From Sipunculus nudus (taxonomy: Eukaryota; Annelida; Sipuncula; Golfingiida; Sipunculidae), in NCBI GenBank assembly GCA_026874595.1, contig CM049307.1:1699579-1763578 (forward strand): a DNA stretch of 64,000 nt. The letters run 5' to 3'. Positions 1 to 9,635 of this stretch are shown one piece after another. The notes beneath the pieces are model-generated. The model saw nothing but the letters and a program-made list of their open reading frames with translations. It ran no database searches and had not been told where the DNA came from. Both the position numbers and the translations under genes were made by a program. Numbering within the stretch: the first letter of the stretch is position 1; each line of letters starts with the position of its first letter.

Positions 1-115
1 AAAAAACTTTCTCGAGATCTCCAGATAGCATCTCAAGATCTCGACAAAATTTCGGCAAAAAAAATTTTAGGAAGCAAAAAAAAAAAAATCTCGCAAAAAA
101 AGATTTAGGAAGCAA

Positions 116-171
<56 letters not shown>

Positions 172-262
172 TGCAAAAAAAAATTGGGAAGCAAAAAAAA
201 TATATATATATATATATATCGAGATCTCGACTTAACATCTCGAGATCTCGAGATAAAATTTC
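1..262. repeat. Left arm of a large imperfect inverted repeat, with (TA)n
   Basis: AT-rich arm containing blocks of the type GGAAGCAAAAAAA, CTTGCAAAAAAA and ATCTCAAGATCTCGAC, plus (TA)n tracts at about 119-169 and 200-220. The reverse complement of the same blocks appears in the same order at 1718-1878. The self-complementary ATCTCGAGATCTCGAGAT occurs at its inner edge. It reads as one arm of a fold-back or terminal-inverted-repeat element that may continue left of the window. Confidence 0.6.
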
Positions 263-550
263 AATGAAAAAAAATATGGTTGGACAATGGTCACCAGAGG
301 GCCCCGCGTTTCTGCTAGTGCTGGACTAGTTTACATATGGGTACAAAATTAAATTAAAGATGAAAAATATGACAAACAGAAACAGGTTTTTATCCATATG
401 CCTCAGGGAAAAAATTCTACTGGATCAATGATATTAAAGAAGATATGTCTGAAATAATGTATGCAATAGAAAATCACCGAATGTAGTCTGTTAGCCATAT
501 TTGATTTTGAGCAAGTCTTTCAATAGGTCTTTCAATAGTTATTCAATAGG

Positions 551-1075
551 TTTGGAGCCCTCATAGGCACCAATGATCCCTTTGAAATTGGGAAAGCTGC
601 AGTAGGTTGTTGTTGAGTTATCGCGTGTGAAAGAAAATCAGCGATCGGGCTGTTGCTGCCATATTGGAATTCCAACAGGTCTGTAATTCAAAAGGTCTGG
701 AGCTCTCATATGTACCAACCATGCATCCCTGTAAATTTGGGAAAGCTGCAGTATATTGTTGTTGAGTTATCGCGCGCGAAAGAAAATCAGCGATATGGCT
801 GTGGCGGCCATATTGGAATTCCGACATGTCTGTAATTCGATAGGTCCGGAGCCCTCATAGGTACCAGTCATCCCTATGAATTTGAGAAAACTGCAGTATG
901 TTGTTGTTGAGTTATCGGCCGCCAAAGAAAATCAGCGATTGGGCTGTGGCGGCCATATTGGAATTCCGACATGTCTGTAATTCGATAGGTCTGGAGCCCT
1001 CATAGGTACCAATGATCCCTGTGAATTTGGGAACGCTGCAGTATGTTATCGCGCGCGAAAGAAAGTGTCACTGAC
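551..1075. repeat. ~147-bp tandem repeat, about 3.6 copies
   Basis: Units begin at about 551, 695, 845 and 990 with TCTGGAGCCCTCATAGGTACC-like text. Each contains GAGTTATCGCGCGCGAAAG and a conserved GGCCATATTGGAATTCC segment. The last unit is truncated and runs into a segment with a GGACGGACTGAC run and TGATCACTACAGGGCAC, wording typical of dispersed mollusc repeats. No coding content is evident. Confidence 0.75.
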
Positions 1076-1717
1076 GGAAGGACGGACTGACACGGTGATC
1101 ACTACAGGGCACTGCTTGTCAAGCGGGGCCCTAATAAATAAATAGGTCCACCTTTGCGTTGTACGAACCAAATGATGCTTAATTGACGTAAAGTTAAACC
1201 AAGTTAAAGGGACCGACTTCTATGTCTGATGTCTGTCAAATAAACATAATCTGTTGAACCTTTCATCAAAATTAGCCAATCCAAATGGGATAAGGCGGTG
1301 CCTTTTGTTTTTAACCACGTTTATAACATGGGTCGGGGGGTGGGAGGGGGGTGGGTGCAAAAAAGGCCACCGATCGTAATAGAAAGACTTCCGGCAGAAA
1401 CATCTGGCTTCAATTCAGAGAGTACAGAGTTCTGTAAATGACAAATATTGCATTGCTTCACATGCTCTAACGAACATCAACTAGGGATCTTTCAATAACT
1501 CGGTTACATGTTTTATCTGTATGTTAACACTTGCTCAAGTACCTTGTGTACAAGTAGCCTGTAGATACGTCATTGTGGCGTTATAAGACCCTTTCCCAGC
1601 AGGTATTACCTTCACTTCTTTAATATGTATCTGCAGAGTTAGCCGGTATCACAAAGATTCTATAAATAACTTAAAATAAGGCAGGTCTATAGTGACATTT
1701 TGCTTCGTAACATTTTT
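1076..1717. other. Non-coding interior of the inverted-repeat element
   Basis: No open frame of useful length and no recognised motif. It contains a G-rich run near 1335-1352. It lies between the two inverted arms and so is probably the interior of a non-autonomous element. Confidence 0.4.
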
Positions 1718-1878
1718 TTGGCAAGATATATATTTTTTTCTTCATTATTTTTTTTGGCAAGATATAAATTTTTTTGCTTCCTATTTTTTTGGCGATATAT
1801 ATTTTTTTTTGCTTCCTAAATTTTTTTTTTTTGCGAAATTTATGTCGAGATCTTGAGATCTCGAGATAAACATTCTTT
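1718..1878. repeat. Right arm of the large imperfect inverted repeat
   Basis: Repeated TTTTTTGGCAAGATATA and TTTTTTGCTTCCTA blocks ending in GTCGAGATCTTGAGATCTCGAGAT. This is the reverse complement of the block order at 1-262, so the two arms face each other across about 1.45 kb. Confidence 0.6.
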
Positions 1879-2445
1879 TTTTTCTGTGTCCTAAATCAGC
1901 CGCCGTAGGTAACAGATCCAATATCTTTAGAGATACTACAGGGTATTACAGAATGGTCATTACACTAGGTCCCAAATGATATAATGGGTCTCCAACATAT
2001 CTTAGGATTTAGGAATCAAGTATAGCAGTATTTCAACCGAATGATAATAGTACCGTTTCATATATACACCTAAAGGGACTACCTTAAAATCAGTTCTGCT
2101 TTTAGGTTACCAAGAATAAATGTACAAGGTTTTTTTAGGAATTAATTTGCAGATAATTTATTGTTTATTGTTAAATGTGCATTCTTTTTAATAGGAACAT
2201 CCTGACAAAGAAAATACTAATATATTTACTGACTAAGCCTTATTATGTATTCTGTTAATCTTTAAATATCACATTTTACAAATTCGCAAATTTTATTAAC
2301 TATATATATATATAATTAATATAGCCACTATTAGTAAACAGTGCGTAATAGGACTAAGGAAATTAATGTCAGTATTTGATATAGATTTTTATCAATTTAT
2401 GCATATGTGCACATTGGTACATTTTGCTTTTGCTTTTATATGAAA
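1879..2445. other. AT-rich sequence without recognised features
   Basis: No gene, no clear repeat beyond a short (TA)n near 2301-2313. It separates the inverted-repeat element from the truncated non-LTR retrotransposon. Confidence 0.4.
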
Positions 2446-4195
2446 GAACACCGATTACATATCAGCTTCACCGCCGACGAACTCAATGAATATTTAACCT
2501 CAATTGGAGAGAAATTATCCAATACGTCTACCGACGAGGCAAAAAAGCAATTCCTTATAATTAATCCCTCTGATTATACTCATTAGTTTGCACAAATTAA
2601 TAGCCTTACTGTTATTAATCATCTGCAACACCTGAAACGCAAACCTGGCCTTGACCTATTAAACATGTCTGGCATTTTGCTTTGTGATGCCGCAGATCTT
2701 CTCGCTCCTTCTCTTACGCATATTTTTAACCAGTCTCTTACTACTGGAGTAGTTCCCCATAACTGGAAATGCGCAAGAGTAGTCCCAATATATAAAGGTA
2801 AAGGTAAATTAAACGAAATCGGTAATTACCGTCCTATATCTGTAACGTGTTATATTGTCAAAATTCTTGAAAAACACGTCAAAATGTCTGTTATTGCTTA
2901 TTTACGGAATCATGATTCCTCTCAACTGAACAAACTGCTTTCCTGTCAAATAACTCCACTCAAACTGCTCTTCATCATTTAGTTGACAACTGGCTCTCTA
3001 TTATTGATCAGGGCAATCTTAATGCCGCTTGTTCTCTCGATATAAAAAAGGGCTTTGATTTACCAACACACAGTATTCTTTTGAACAAATTAGAACAATA
3101 TGGAGTTTATGAGACCTCTCTAAAGTGGTTTCATTCATATTTAAATGATCGCAAACAATATGTAATCTTCGCAAATAGTATTTCGGATTTACAAATTATA
3201 ACAACGGGTGTCCCTCAAGGCACCGTCCTCGGTCCAATACTATTTTTAATATATCTGAACGAATTACTTGCTAATGTCCCTGGAGCAAAATGTTCTATCT
3301 ATGCCGATGATATCACGATATATGTAAACAGCCCCGACGTTATTACTGCCCAAAACAAACTTCAGACTGGCCTTTCCGAAGTAGTTAATTGGATGCGTAA
3401 TAAAAAGCTTTCAATAAATACCGAAAAATCAGCTTCGATTTTAATACACTCAAAACAATGTAGGTCTGACGATAACCTATCAATTAGTGTAGGAAATTGT
3501 TATAAAGTGAATGTTGATGATGTTCGCCATTTGGGTATTAAAATTGACCGCCATCTTTCCTGGAAGAATCAGACAAAAGTAGTAATCAGGAAATTATGCT
3601 CGAAGATAGGACTACTGCGCCGAATTAGCAAATTTCTCCCTAAAAAATATTTGAATACATATTATCACGCGTTCATTCAACCAAATATTGACTATGGCCT
3701 TACTGTTTGGGAAAATTGTGCTCGTACATTTCGTCTTCCAATTCAGCGGCTTCAAGGCCGAGAATTGCCAGAATTATCTCAGGCATTTATGATCACTCGC
3801 ACAGCAGCTTGACAATTATCCATGACAATGGATGGATGAACATAGAGCAACGATACATGTATCTTTTATCGATATTGACATATAAAATTATCAATAGACT
3901 CGCCCCTTCTTATCTTATTAAGAACTCAACTTTTACCCGTGATGTTCATCAGTATAACCCCCGTTTATCAGTAAATTCCCATGTTAATCTTCCGAAACCA
4001 CGCACAGAAATCCTAAAAAAACCTCATCTTTTTATGCAGGCAGTGTTCTATGGAATAGCCTTCCGACAAAACTAAAAAATGCCAACAATCTAAAGAGCTT
4101 TAAAAGGCTAGCGTGCACATATTTCCTTGCATATAATACCAAGATTATTTTTAAGAATAATTACCTCTCATTTTCTACTTGTATAAGCTAAATAA
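2446..4195 (+). pseudogene. Reverse transcriptase of a non-LTR retrotransposon, disrupted
   Basis: RT fingers motifs are visible around 2620-2890 (NWKCARVVPIYKGKG, then GNYRPISVTC). The frame then changes near 2925 and continues with GVPQGTVLGPILFLIYLNEL (about 3207-3266) and the catalytic YADD (3301-3312), followed by the thumb region. Further frame changes fall near 3750-3800 and 4035, and the tail LWNSLPTKL is readable near 4050-4080. One in-frame TAG lies at 2584-2586. With one stop and at least three frameshifts the copy cannot make a full protein. The YADD box itself is intact. No RNase H domain is seen. Confidence 0.85.
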
Positions 4196-4560
4196 TACTA
4201 ATATTTGAGTGTCATCTAATTTTTTATTACCGTACTTATGCGCATCTCATGTAGACTTCTATAAATACATTTCATTTATATTGTACACAATTGTGCCCTA
4301 TTTGTAATTTAACTTCGTTTAATGCATACTTTTCATAACGAAATTTGACCACATATATTTGTACTTTAACTTTAGCTGTGTTTACGTCACCGCGTTTTCG
4401 CTTAAAATTCTGTGATTGTATGATTAAGTTTATGGTCTTATTGAATATTGTATTTTATTGTGATGTATCTAGGTAATACAGGGCCCTTCTGTAAACAGAA
4501 TTTTATTCTGATACCCTGAAAAATGTTGCAATAAATAAATAAATAAATATCAATATAAAA
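2446..4560 (+). mobile_element. 5'-truncated non-LTR retrotransposon (Jockey/CR1/L2-like)
   Basis: The segment encodes the reverse transcriptase and C-terminal tail of a LINE ORF2 and ends with a short 3' region carrying (AAAT)n near 4530-4550, the kind of simple-repeat tail used by CR1/L2-type elements. No endonuclease domain is found upstream, so the copy is 5' truncated, as is common for these elements. The clade assignment is from overall RT wording and tail type only, and RTE-X or a Jockey relative is possible. Confidence 0.7.
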
Positions 4561-4767
4561 GTAGGGACAACTGAGATGATAATTATTATGATGTCTCACA
4601 CGGTCAATCTCAAGGCCGCTTTCATATTTATAGTATATCATAGCTGTTCTTCTTGTCATATTCTGCGCGCTATGTATATACATTCCAACTTCTACAATAT
4701 ACACCCCCCCCCCCTCCATTTTATATAGTTTTTTTCTGTTTCATTGTGCGCCTGACGTCCTGATTTG
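4196..4767. other. LINE 3' tail and flanking non-coding sequence
   Basis: AT-rich 3' untranslated part of the preceding LINE to about 4560, then unassigned sequence with a C-run near 4706-4716. The next LTR starts at 4768. Confidence 0.4.
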
Positions 4768-5512
4768 TGTTAGGCTCAAGCCCTGGGCGTTGCTATGGGA
4801 ACCGTACTGGGTCAACCCTGGCTTGTAGAGACACAGCGCACGTTGAGGTCTAGAATTTTCGGGTCTGTTCATGCGCTAAGGGCGCGTGTGTATTGTTGTG
4901 TTCTTTGGAATGATCATGAATATGGAAGTTTCTGGGCTTCGGATGAAAAAGCTATAAACAGGGGCTGTGTTTGTAGCCGACAGAGAGAAAATTACCAGCA
5001 GACACGGAAGACTGTGAATCTCTCGTCAATGTTTTTTGGAACTTTCCGATACTTGTAGAACTTACAGATTGTCTTCAGTTTGCCTTTGGGATTATTACCA
5101 GAACTTCACTTTTGAATTACAACAGATTATTTTCGCGATAAATTATATTGGACTATTCTCTGAGAAAATTTATTTGAACTGTTTACGTGGATTACTTATG
5201 TTAAAGGACTCTTTTGAGCTGTGACAGTGGTGGCATCCAGAAATCAAAGCCTTGGATCCGGACACTCTGGTGATGTACATTTTTATCATTATTATACTGT
5301 GTAACTGTATTGATTTAGTGTATTTTAATGTTATGATTTTTCTAAGAAAAAATTATAATTATTTGTTAACAAAAACCCACTGACTTCTTTATTGATTCCC
5401 CATAACATTTCACGCTGACTAGTGTTGCGGAATGTGATATTTTTATCTCCGTAAGAAAATTTGTGCTCGTCACTATTACGTGGACTGTTGTTATTAGGTA
5501 AGGTAAAATAAA
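4768..5512 (+). mobile_element. 5' LTR of the decayed retrotransposon
   Basis: It begins TGTTAGGCTC and aligns along its length with the solo LTRs at 22606 and 27003: shared blocks include GTAGAGACACAGCG, the TATA region, CCACTGACTTCTTTAT and GAAAATTTGTG. The 3' edge is placed just before the primer-binding site; the expected terminal CA is not preserved, so this edge is accurate only to several bases. Confidence 0.75.
4953..4958 (+). promoter_or_regulatory. Putative LTR TATA box
   Basis: TATAAA in GCTATAAACAGGGGCTGTG. The solo LTRs carry the matching CATATAAATGGGCTGTGG at the same place, so the element is conserved between copies. Confidence 0.5.
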
Positions 5513-5514
5513 AT

Positions 5515-5532
5515 TGGGGGCTCGTCTTGGAC
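5515..5532 (+). other. Primer-binding site candidate (tRNA-Pro-like)
   Basis: TGGGGGCTCGTCTTGGAC directly follows the LTR. The first twelve bases match the 3' end complement of tRNA-Pro as used by many retroelements; the last six diverge. Position and match together support the call. Confidence 0.6.
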
Positions 5533-5643
5533 GCTTAATAGTTTTGAAAATTTATGAGGCCTTGACCTAGACACATTGTTTACAATACATTGTTTACAAG
5601 ATTTATCTCAGTGGTTTTTTTGTTATTGTTTTAACATCTTAAC

Positions 5644-6905
5644 ATGGCAGATTTCAAACCTGAGACATTTGTTGAAGTTCCAGACCCTGATCGACTTGAA
5701 CATTTAACAAAAGATCAGTCGTTGCGTTAGGGAAAACACTTAGGCCTAGGTGTGAAAAAAGCTTTGAGAAAGCCTGATACCATTGCTCAAATCTTGCAAG
5801 ATCTAGTTAGCAAAGGTTTAATTGAAGAGAGTGAAGTGGAAACATAAAAAAAACGACAGCCTTGCTATGCCGGTAAAATTAAAAAAGTTAGAAATGCAAC
5901 ATGAGCTAGCATTAAAACAGTTAAAATTAGAAAAACAAAGAGAAGAGAGGGAAGAACATGAAAGGTAAAACATTTGGAATTAAAAAAAACAACAAAGAAA
6001 AGAAAGAGAAAGACTAGAAAAAGGAAAAAAATGAGTTAAAACGACTGGAGTTAGAAAGACTTAAATTAGAACATGATCTTCATGTTGCCCCAGCTCGCAG
6101 TTTTGATGTTACTAAACACATTAGACTTGTCCCACCTTTTAAAAAAAAGAGGTTGATAATACTTCTTACACTTTGAGAAGGTAGCTGAAAATTTAAAATG
6201 GCCGAAGAAAAATTTGATATATGTTATAACAAAGTGTATTGACTGGCAAGGCCAGAGAAATTTATACAGAGCTTTCAGTAGAAACTGACTATGGCCAGGT
6301 TAAACGGTAATGATTCAGTTCCGAAGGCATACCGCCAGAGATTCAGAAATTGGGAAAAGAGCAAAGATCAGACCTATGTTGAATTTGCTATGACTAAAGA
6401 GCAGTTGTTTGACCGCCGGTGTAGTTCTAAAAATGTAATGAAAGATTATTACAATTTGTGCCAGTTGATTTTGCTTGAAGAATTTAAGCGCTGCATAAAC
6501 GCAGATGTTAAACCTTTTCTTGATGAGAAAAGTCCTGAAACACTTAACATTGCTGCTCAATTAGCTGATGATTATTCATTAACGCACAAAATGTCATTTA
6601 CTAGCAAATCAAACCAGTCATTCACAAACAAGAATGTAAATCAGTATGGTCAAAAGAAGTTTAAGGCGCAGTCACCCAGTACTAGTAGTTCTGATAGTTC
6701 AACAAAGTCCACTCTTACACCTCAGCCCACGACCTCTGTGTCTGAGTCCAACAAAGACCAGTCATTTAAAAAAAAAACTGTAATTACTGCAAAAAGGAAG
6801 GTCATCTAATATCTGACTGCTGAAAACTTGCAAATAAACCAAAGAGCAAACATTCTGGTTTTGTTTCAAAATCAATGCATAGCATAGTACAAGAGGCAAG
6901 CTCTT
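5644..6905 (+). pseudogene. Gag remnant with capsid-like region and CCHC knuckle
   Basis: A start at 5644 opens MADFKPETFVEVPDPDRLEH, broken by a TAG at 5728-5730. A charged K/E-rich stretch follows (5870-6110) with frame changes. A 172-codon frame at 6291-6809 carries a SCAN-domain-like capsid region (PKAYRQRFRNW, TYVEFAMTKEQLFDR, LCQLILLEEFKRCI, AAQLADDYSLTHK). The knuckle CNYCKKEGHLISDC is in another frame at 6779-6820, shifted by a poly(A) tract just before it, and is followed immediately by TGA. Known family context: this capsid type belongs to Gmr1-like Ty3/gypsy Gag, from which vertebrate SCAN domains derive. The copy is not functional. Confidence 0.7.
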
Positions 6906-7499
6906 TTCATGTAAATTAGGGGTGAAACGCCTTTATTGACTCTAAAAAAGAGGAGGCTAACGTGCCGTCTGACTCCAAAGAAGAATCCGTAGCTTTGCGG
7001 GGTGAAAACCTCATTTGATTCCGGCGAGGAATTTAATAAGGCTAGGTCCTTTCAAGACTCCTGCGAGGAGTATCCTCTAAATAAGGCTAAGTCCTTTTAT
7101 GATTCTTGCGAGAGTATTTCAAATGAGGCCAGGTCCTCTTATGACAAACATAAGTTTGTTTCTGCTGAGGCAAATTAATCTGTTGACTCCCATGAGGAGT
7201 TTGATTGTAATAAGGATGGAGGTTCCTTAAATGACTCTGAAAAAGAGTTTATGACTGACAGTCTCAGTGTCAGTTCTTTGTTTGATGAAATTGAGGTAGT
7301 AGATTCCTCTCCTGACTCTGAAATGAAGTTATTTGAGCCATTCATACATGATGGTTTTGTATCAGTTTCAATTGATTTTAAGCTTCTACCCCTATTCGAA
7401 TTTTAAAAATGGAGTGATTATGCGTAAATGGCGACCACCTGATGTATGCGCTGATGATGAGATGGCCATGAAACATCAAATAGTAATGCCCTAAAGCTG

Positions 7500-8262
7500 T
7501 CGCAATGAAATTCTAAGAGAGGCACGAGGTTCCTTAGTCTGGCCATTTAGGTATAAATAAAACTGATCAGAAAGTTAGTACACACTTCTATTGGCCTAAT
7601 CTCAGGACAGATGTTGTATAATACTGTAAATCATGGCACACATGCCAGATGGTAGGCAAGCCCAATCAGAATCCTCCTAAAGCCCCACTTAGGCCTATTT
7701 CTGCTTTCGAGGAACCATTTAGGAGGATTATTGTTCATTGTGTTGGACCACTGCCCAAAACAAAATCTAGACATGAATACTTGCTGACAATTATGTGCGC
7801 ATATACCAGGTTTCCTTAGGCAATACCATTGCGCAAAATTAATGCCAAAAGGGTTGTCAAGGCTCTGACCAAGTTTCTTTTACAATTTTGGATTACCAAA
7901 ATCCGTCCAGTCTGACCAAGGGTCTAATTTTATGTCTGGCTTATTCCAGCTAGTTATGCTTGAGCTAGGTATAAAACAGTACAGATCTTCGCTATACCAT
8001 CCTGAAATTCATGGCGCCCTCAAGTGTTTTGATCAGACATTAAAATAATATGATTAGGACCTATTGTTATGACACAGAAAGACTGGGATGAAGGAATCCA
8101 CCTTTTGCTTTTTGCTGTCAGAGAATCATTTCAAGAGTCTTTTGGTTTCAGTCCCTTTGAACTGGTTTTCGGACACTCAGTTCGAGGTCCATTAAAACCG
8201 CTTAAAGAAAAACTCTTGTGTGGAAATCCTGATTCTCTTAGTTTATTGCAGTATGTCTCAGA
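7500..8262 (+). pseudogene. Integrase remnant
   Basis: A zinc-binding region reads GHLGINKTDQK ... CKSWHTCQ near 7540-7645. Core pieces follow: a VGPLPKTKSRHEYLLTIM block near 7740-7800 and the post-core GFSPFELVFGHSVRGPLK near 8145-8200, in an open frame from 8069. Several stops and frame changes separate them (for example at 7817, 7912 and 7924). It lies directly after an acidic linker, so the RT and RNase H that normally precede integrase were deleted. Confidence 0.7.
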
Positions 8263-8280
8263 CTTTCCAAATAAACTACA

Positions 8281-9093
8281 TAATGCATGTGAGATTGCAT
8301 TTATAATATTATTTAAAATATCATTAATTTCAATAATATTATTTTTTTTAAATCTTATCAGATGATACTAATAGAATTTTAAATTCAAATAATTTTTGGC
8401 CAAATAATTTTCATTTAATTTTTAATAAATAGTTAAACCCTCATATCATTTGTGCTGGTGCTACTCTTCGGTATAGGTAACCTGTAATTATTGAATAACA
8501 GTTAAATCCTTTGTAAAAAGCATGATAATTAACATCACTTATAGTGGACATTTTTTTTCAATTACTTCTGTTGCAATGTAGATAAAGTTATTGGGGGTTA
8601 GAAACTGTTCGACAATAGCACTCCTATTCCAAATGTAAATATTATAAATGACATCAGCCCTCTTCCCTCTCCAAGGATTTTATCAAAATCTTTAAATAAC
8701 CTGAGTTAAACGCCATCATCCTCATAAATCAGCTTATATTACCACACAAAACCAAAATTTGTCTACCCCTTCTTCCAAATCATATTTTATGATCATAAAT
8801 AAGAACTGAGCGCCGTGACCCATTGTTTTATAATTTACATGCATGCATTTTATCATATTAATTTATTTTTCTTAAAATTTCAAATTTCATATTTTAAAAG
8901 TTAAATCCTTATATATACACGCAGTGAAAATAAAATCTACATTGCATATAGGGAATAAATGTACCAAGTTAAAAGTTGAACAAAATTAAAGTTACTGATT
9001 TTACATTTATGCTAATAACTGTAAAAAAAATTCTGATCTAATTTCTGGTGTAGAATATCCCTAAAATGTCTCTAGCTTTAATATTTACCATGT
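8281..9093. other. AT-rich sequence with a degraded dispersed repeat
   Basis: No gene. 8813-8826 carries, on the minus strand, the GGGTCACGGCGCTCAG motif also present at 32639, 47407 and 47818. From about 8890 to 9070 the order of phrases (GTGAAAATAAAATC, ATGCTAATAACT, TCTGATCTAATTT, CCCTAAAA) parallels the repeats at 49575 and 55195, so it is a decayed relative. Confidence 0.5.
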
Positions 9094-9135
9094 GTTTTTT
9101 TTAAAATACATTTATTGATAATAATACCAACAATA
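9094..9135 (-). mobile_element. 3' tip of the minus-strand L1-like LINE, cut off by insertion
   Basis: Read on the minus strand, the sequence continues from 23927 leftwards into TATTATTATCAATAAATG and ends in a poly(A) tail (poly-T at 9095-9102). The AATAAA signal and tail fit a LINE 3' end. The plus-strand LINE at 9136-23926 separates it from its body. Confidence 0.55.
9126..9135. repeat. Target-site duplication of the plus-strand LINE (left copy)
   Basis: ACCAACAATA here is repeated exactly at 23927-23936, immediately after the poly(A) tail of the plus-strand LINE. Confidence 0.6.
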
Positions 9136-9231
9136 GAGGGGAAGGTCAAGGTCTCCAACATAGTAGGCTGTGTTTTTTCAGCTGATTCTTAATCCACATC
9201 CATCCAGGCCTTAAATAAATGCAAAATTGAA

Positions 9232-9618
9232 ATGTCTGTGCTGGAAGGAATGCTCGAGAACATGGAGCAAAATATACTCAAACATTTAGATGGAAAATTA
9301 GCTGAGGTGGAAAAACGAATGGACGAAATACTTGAGGCACTGAAAACCCACATGCTTCAAAAGACAAATGAAGACCTGATAGAAACCAGATATATGGTGG
9401 ACAGCCTTGAAAAACAGATATATAATTGCATTGGTCACATCGAGGGGTCATTTGAAGAAAAACTAGAAATATTAAAAGAAGATTTCAAAAGAGAGATAGC
9501 CCATATTATAGAAGTGAACGCCTTTCTTGAGAGAGACTTAGACAAGATTAGGGATCAGTTAGCCTACTTAGTAAGCCTCCCAGCAGACGGACACTCTGTC
9601 CAGGGATCAGTATTGTAG
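9232..9618 (+). pseudogene. ORF1 N-terminal coiled-coil part of the L1-like LINE
   Basis: A 128-codon frame rich in E/K/L with heptad-like spacing (MLENMEQNILKHLDGKLAEV ... LEKQIYNCI ... LERDLDKIRDQLAYL), which fits the trimerising coiled coil of an ORF1p. The frame ends at TAG 9616-9618, but the frame beginning near 9577 continues as ISIVGIKEEEGENIERK, the expected first strand of the RNA-recognition fold. One small frameshift near 9550-9590 therefore separates the two parts. The start at 9232 was chosen because it is the first ATG and the coil begins at once. It is also open to being an unrelated coiled-coil exon, but the RRM-type sequence on the far side of the array argues for ORF1. Confidence 0.65.
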
Positions 9619-9635
9619 GTATAAAAGAAGAAGAA

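Larger units (their letters stand above)
4768..8280 (+). mobile_element. Decayed, internally deleted LTR retrotransposon
   Basis: Order is 5' LTR (4768-5512), primer-binding site, gag remnant, acidic linker, integrase remnant. Reverse transcriptase and RNase H are missing between about 7400 and 7490, and no 3' LTR follows the integrase. The same LTR family occurs as solo copies at 22606-23302 and 27003-27699, which is how the LTR was delimited. The linker at 7010-7150 contains several imperfect repeats of an AATAAGGCTAGGTCCTTT-type phrase. Confidence 0.75.

Noticed and set aside
4795-5224. Two short plus-strand frames
   Set aside because: They lie inside the LTR and are not shared as frames by the solo LTRs.
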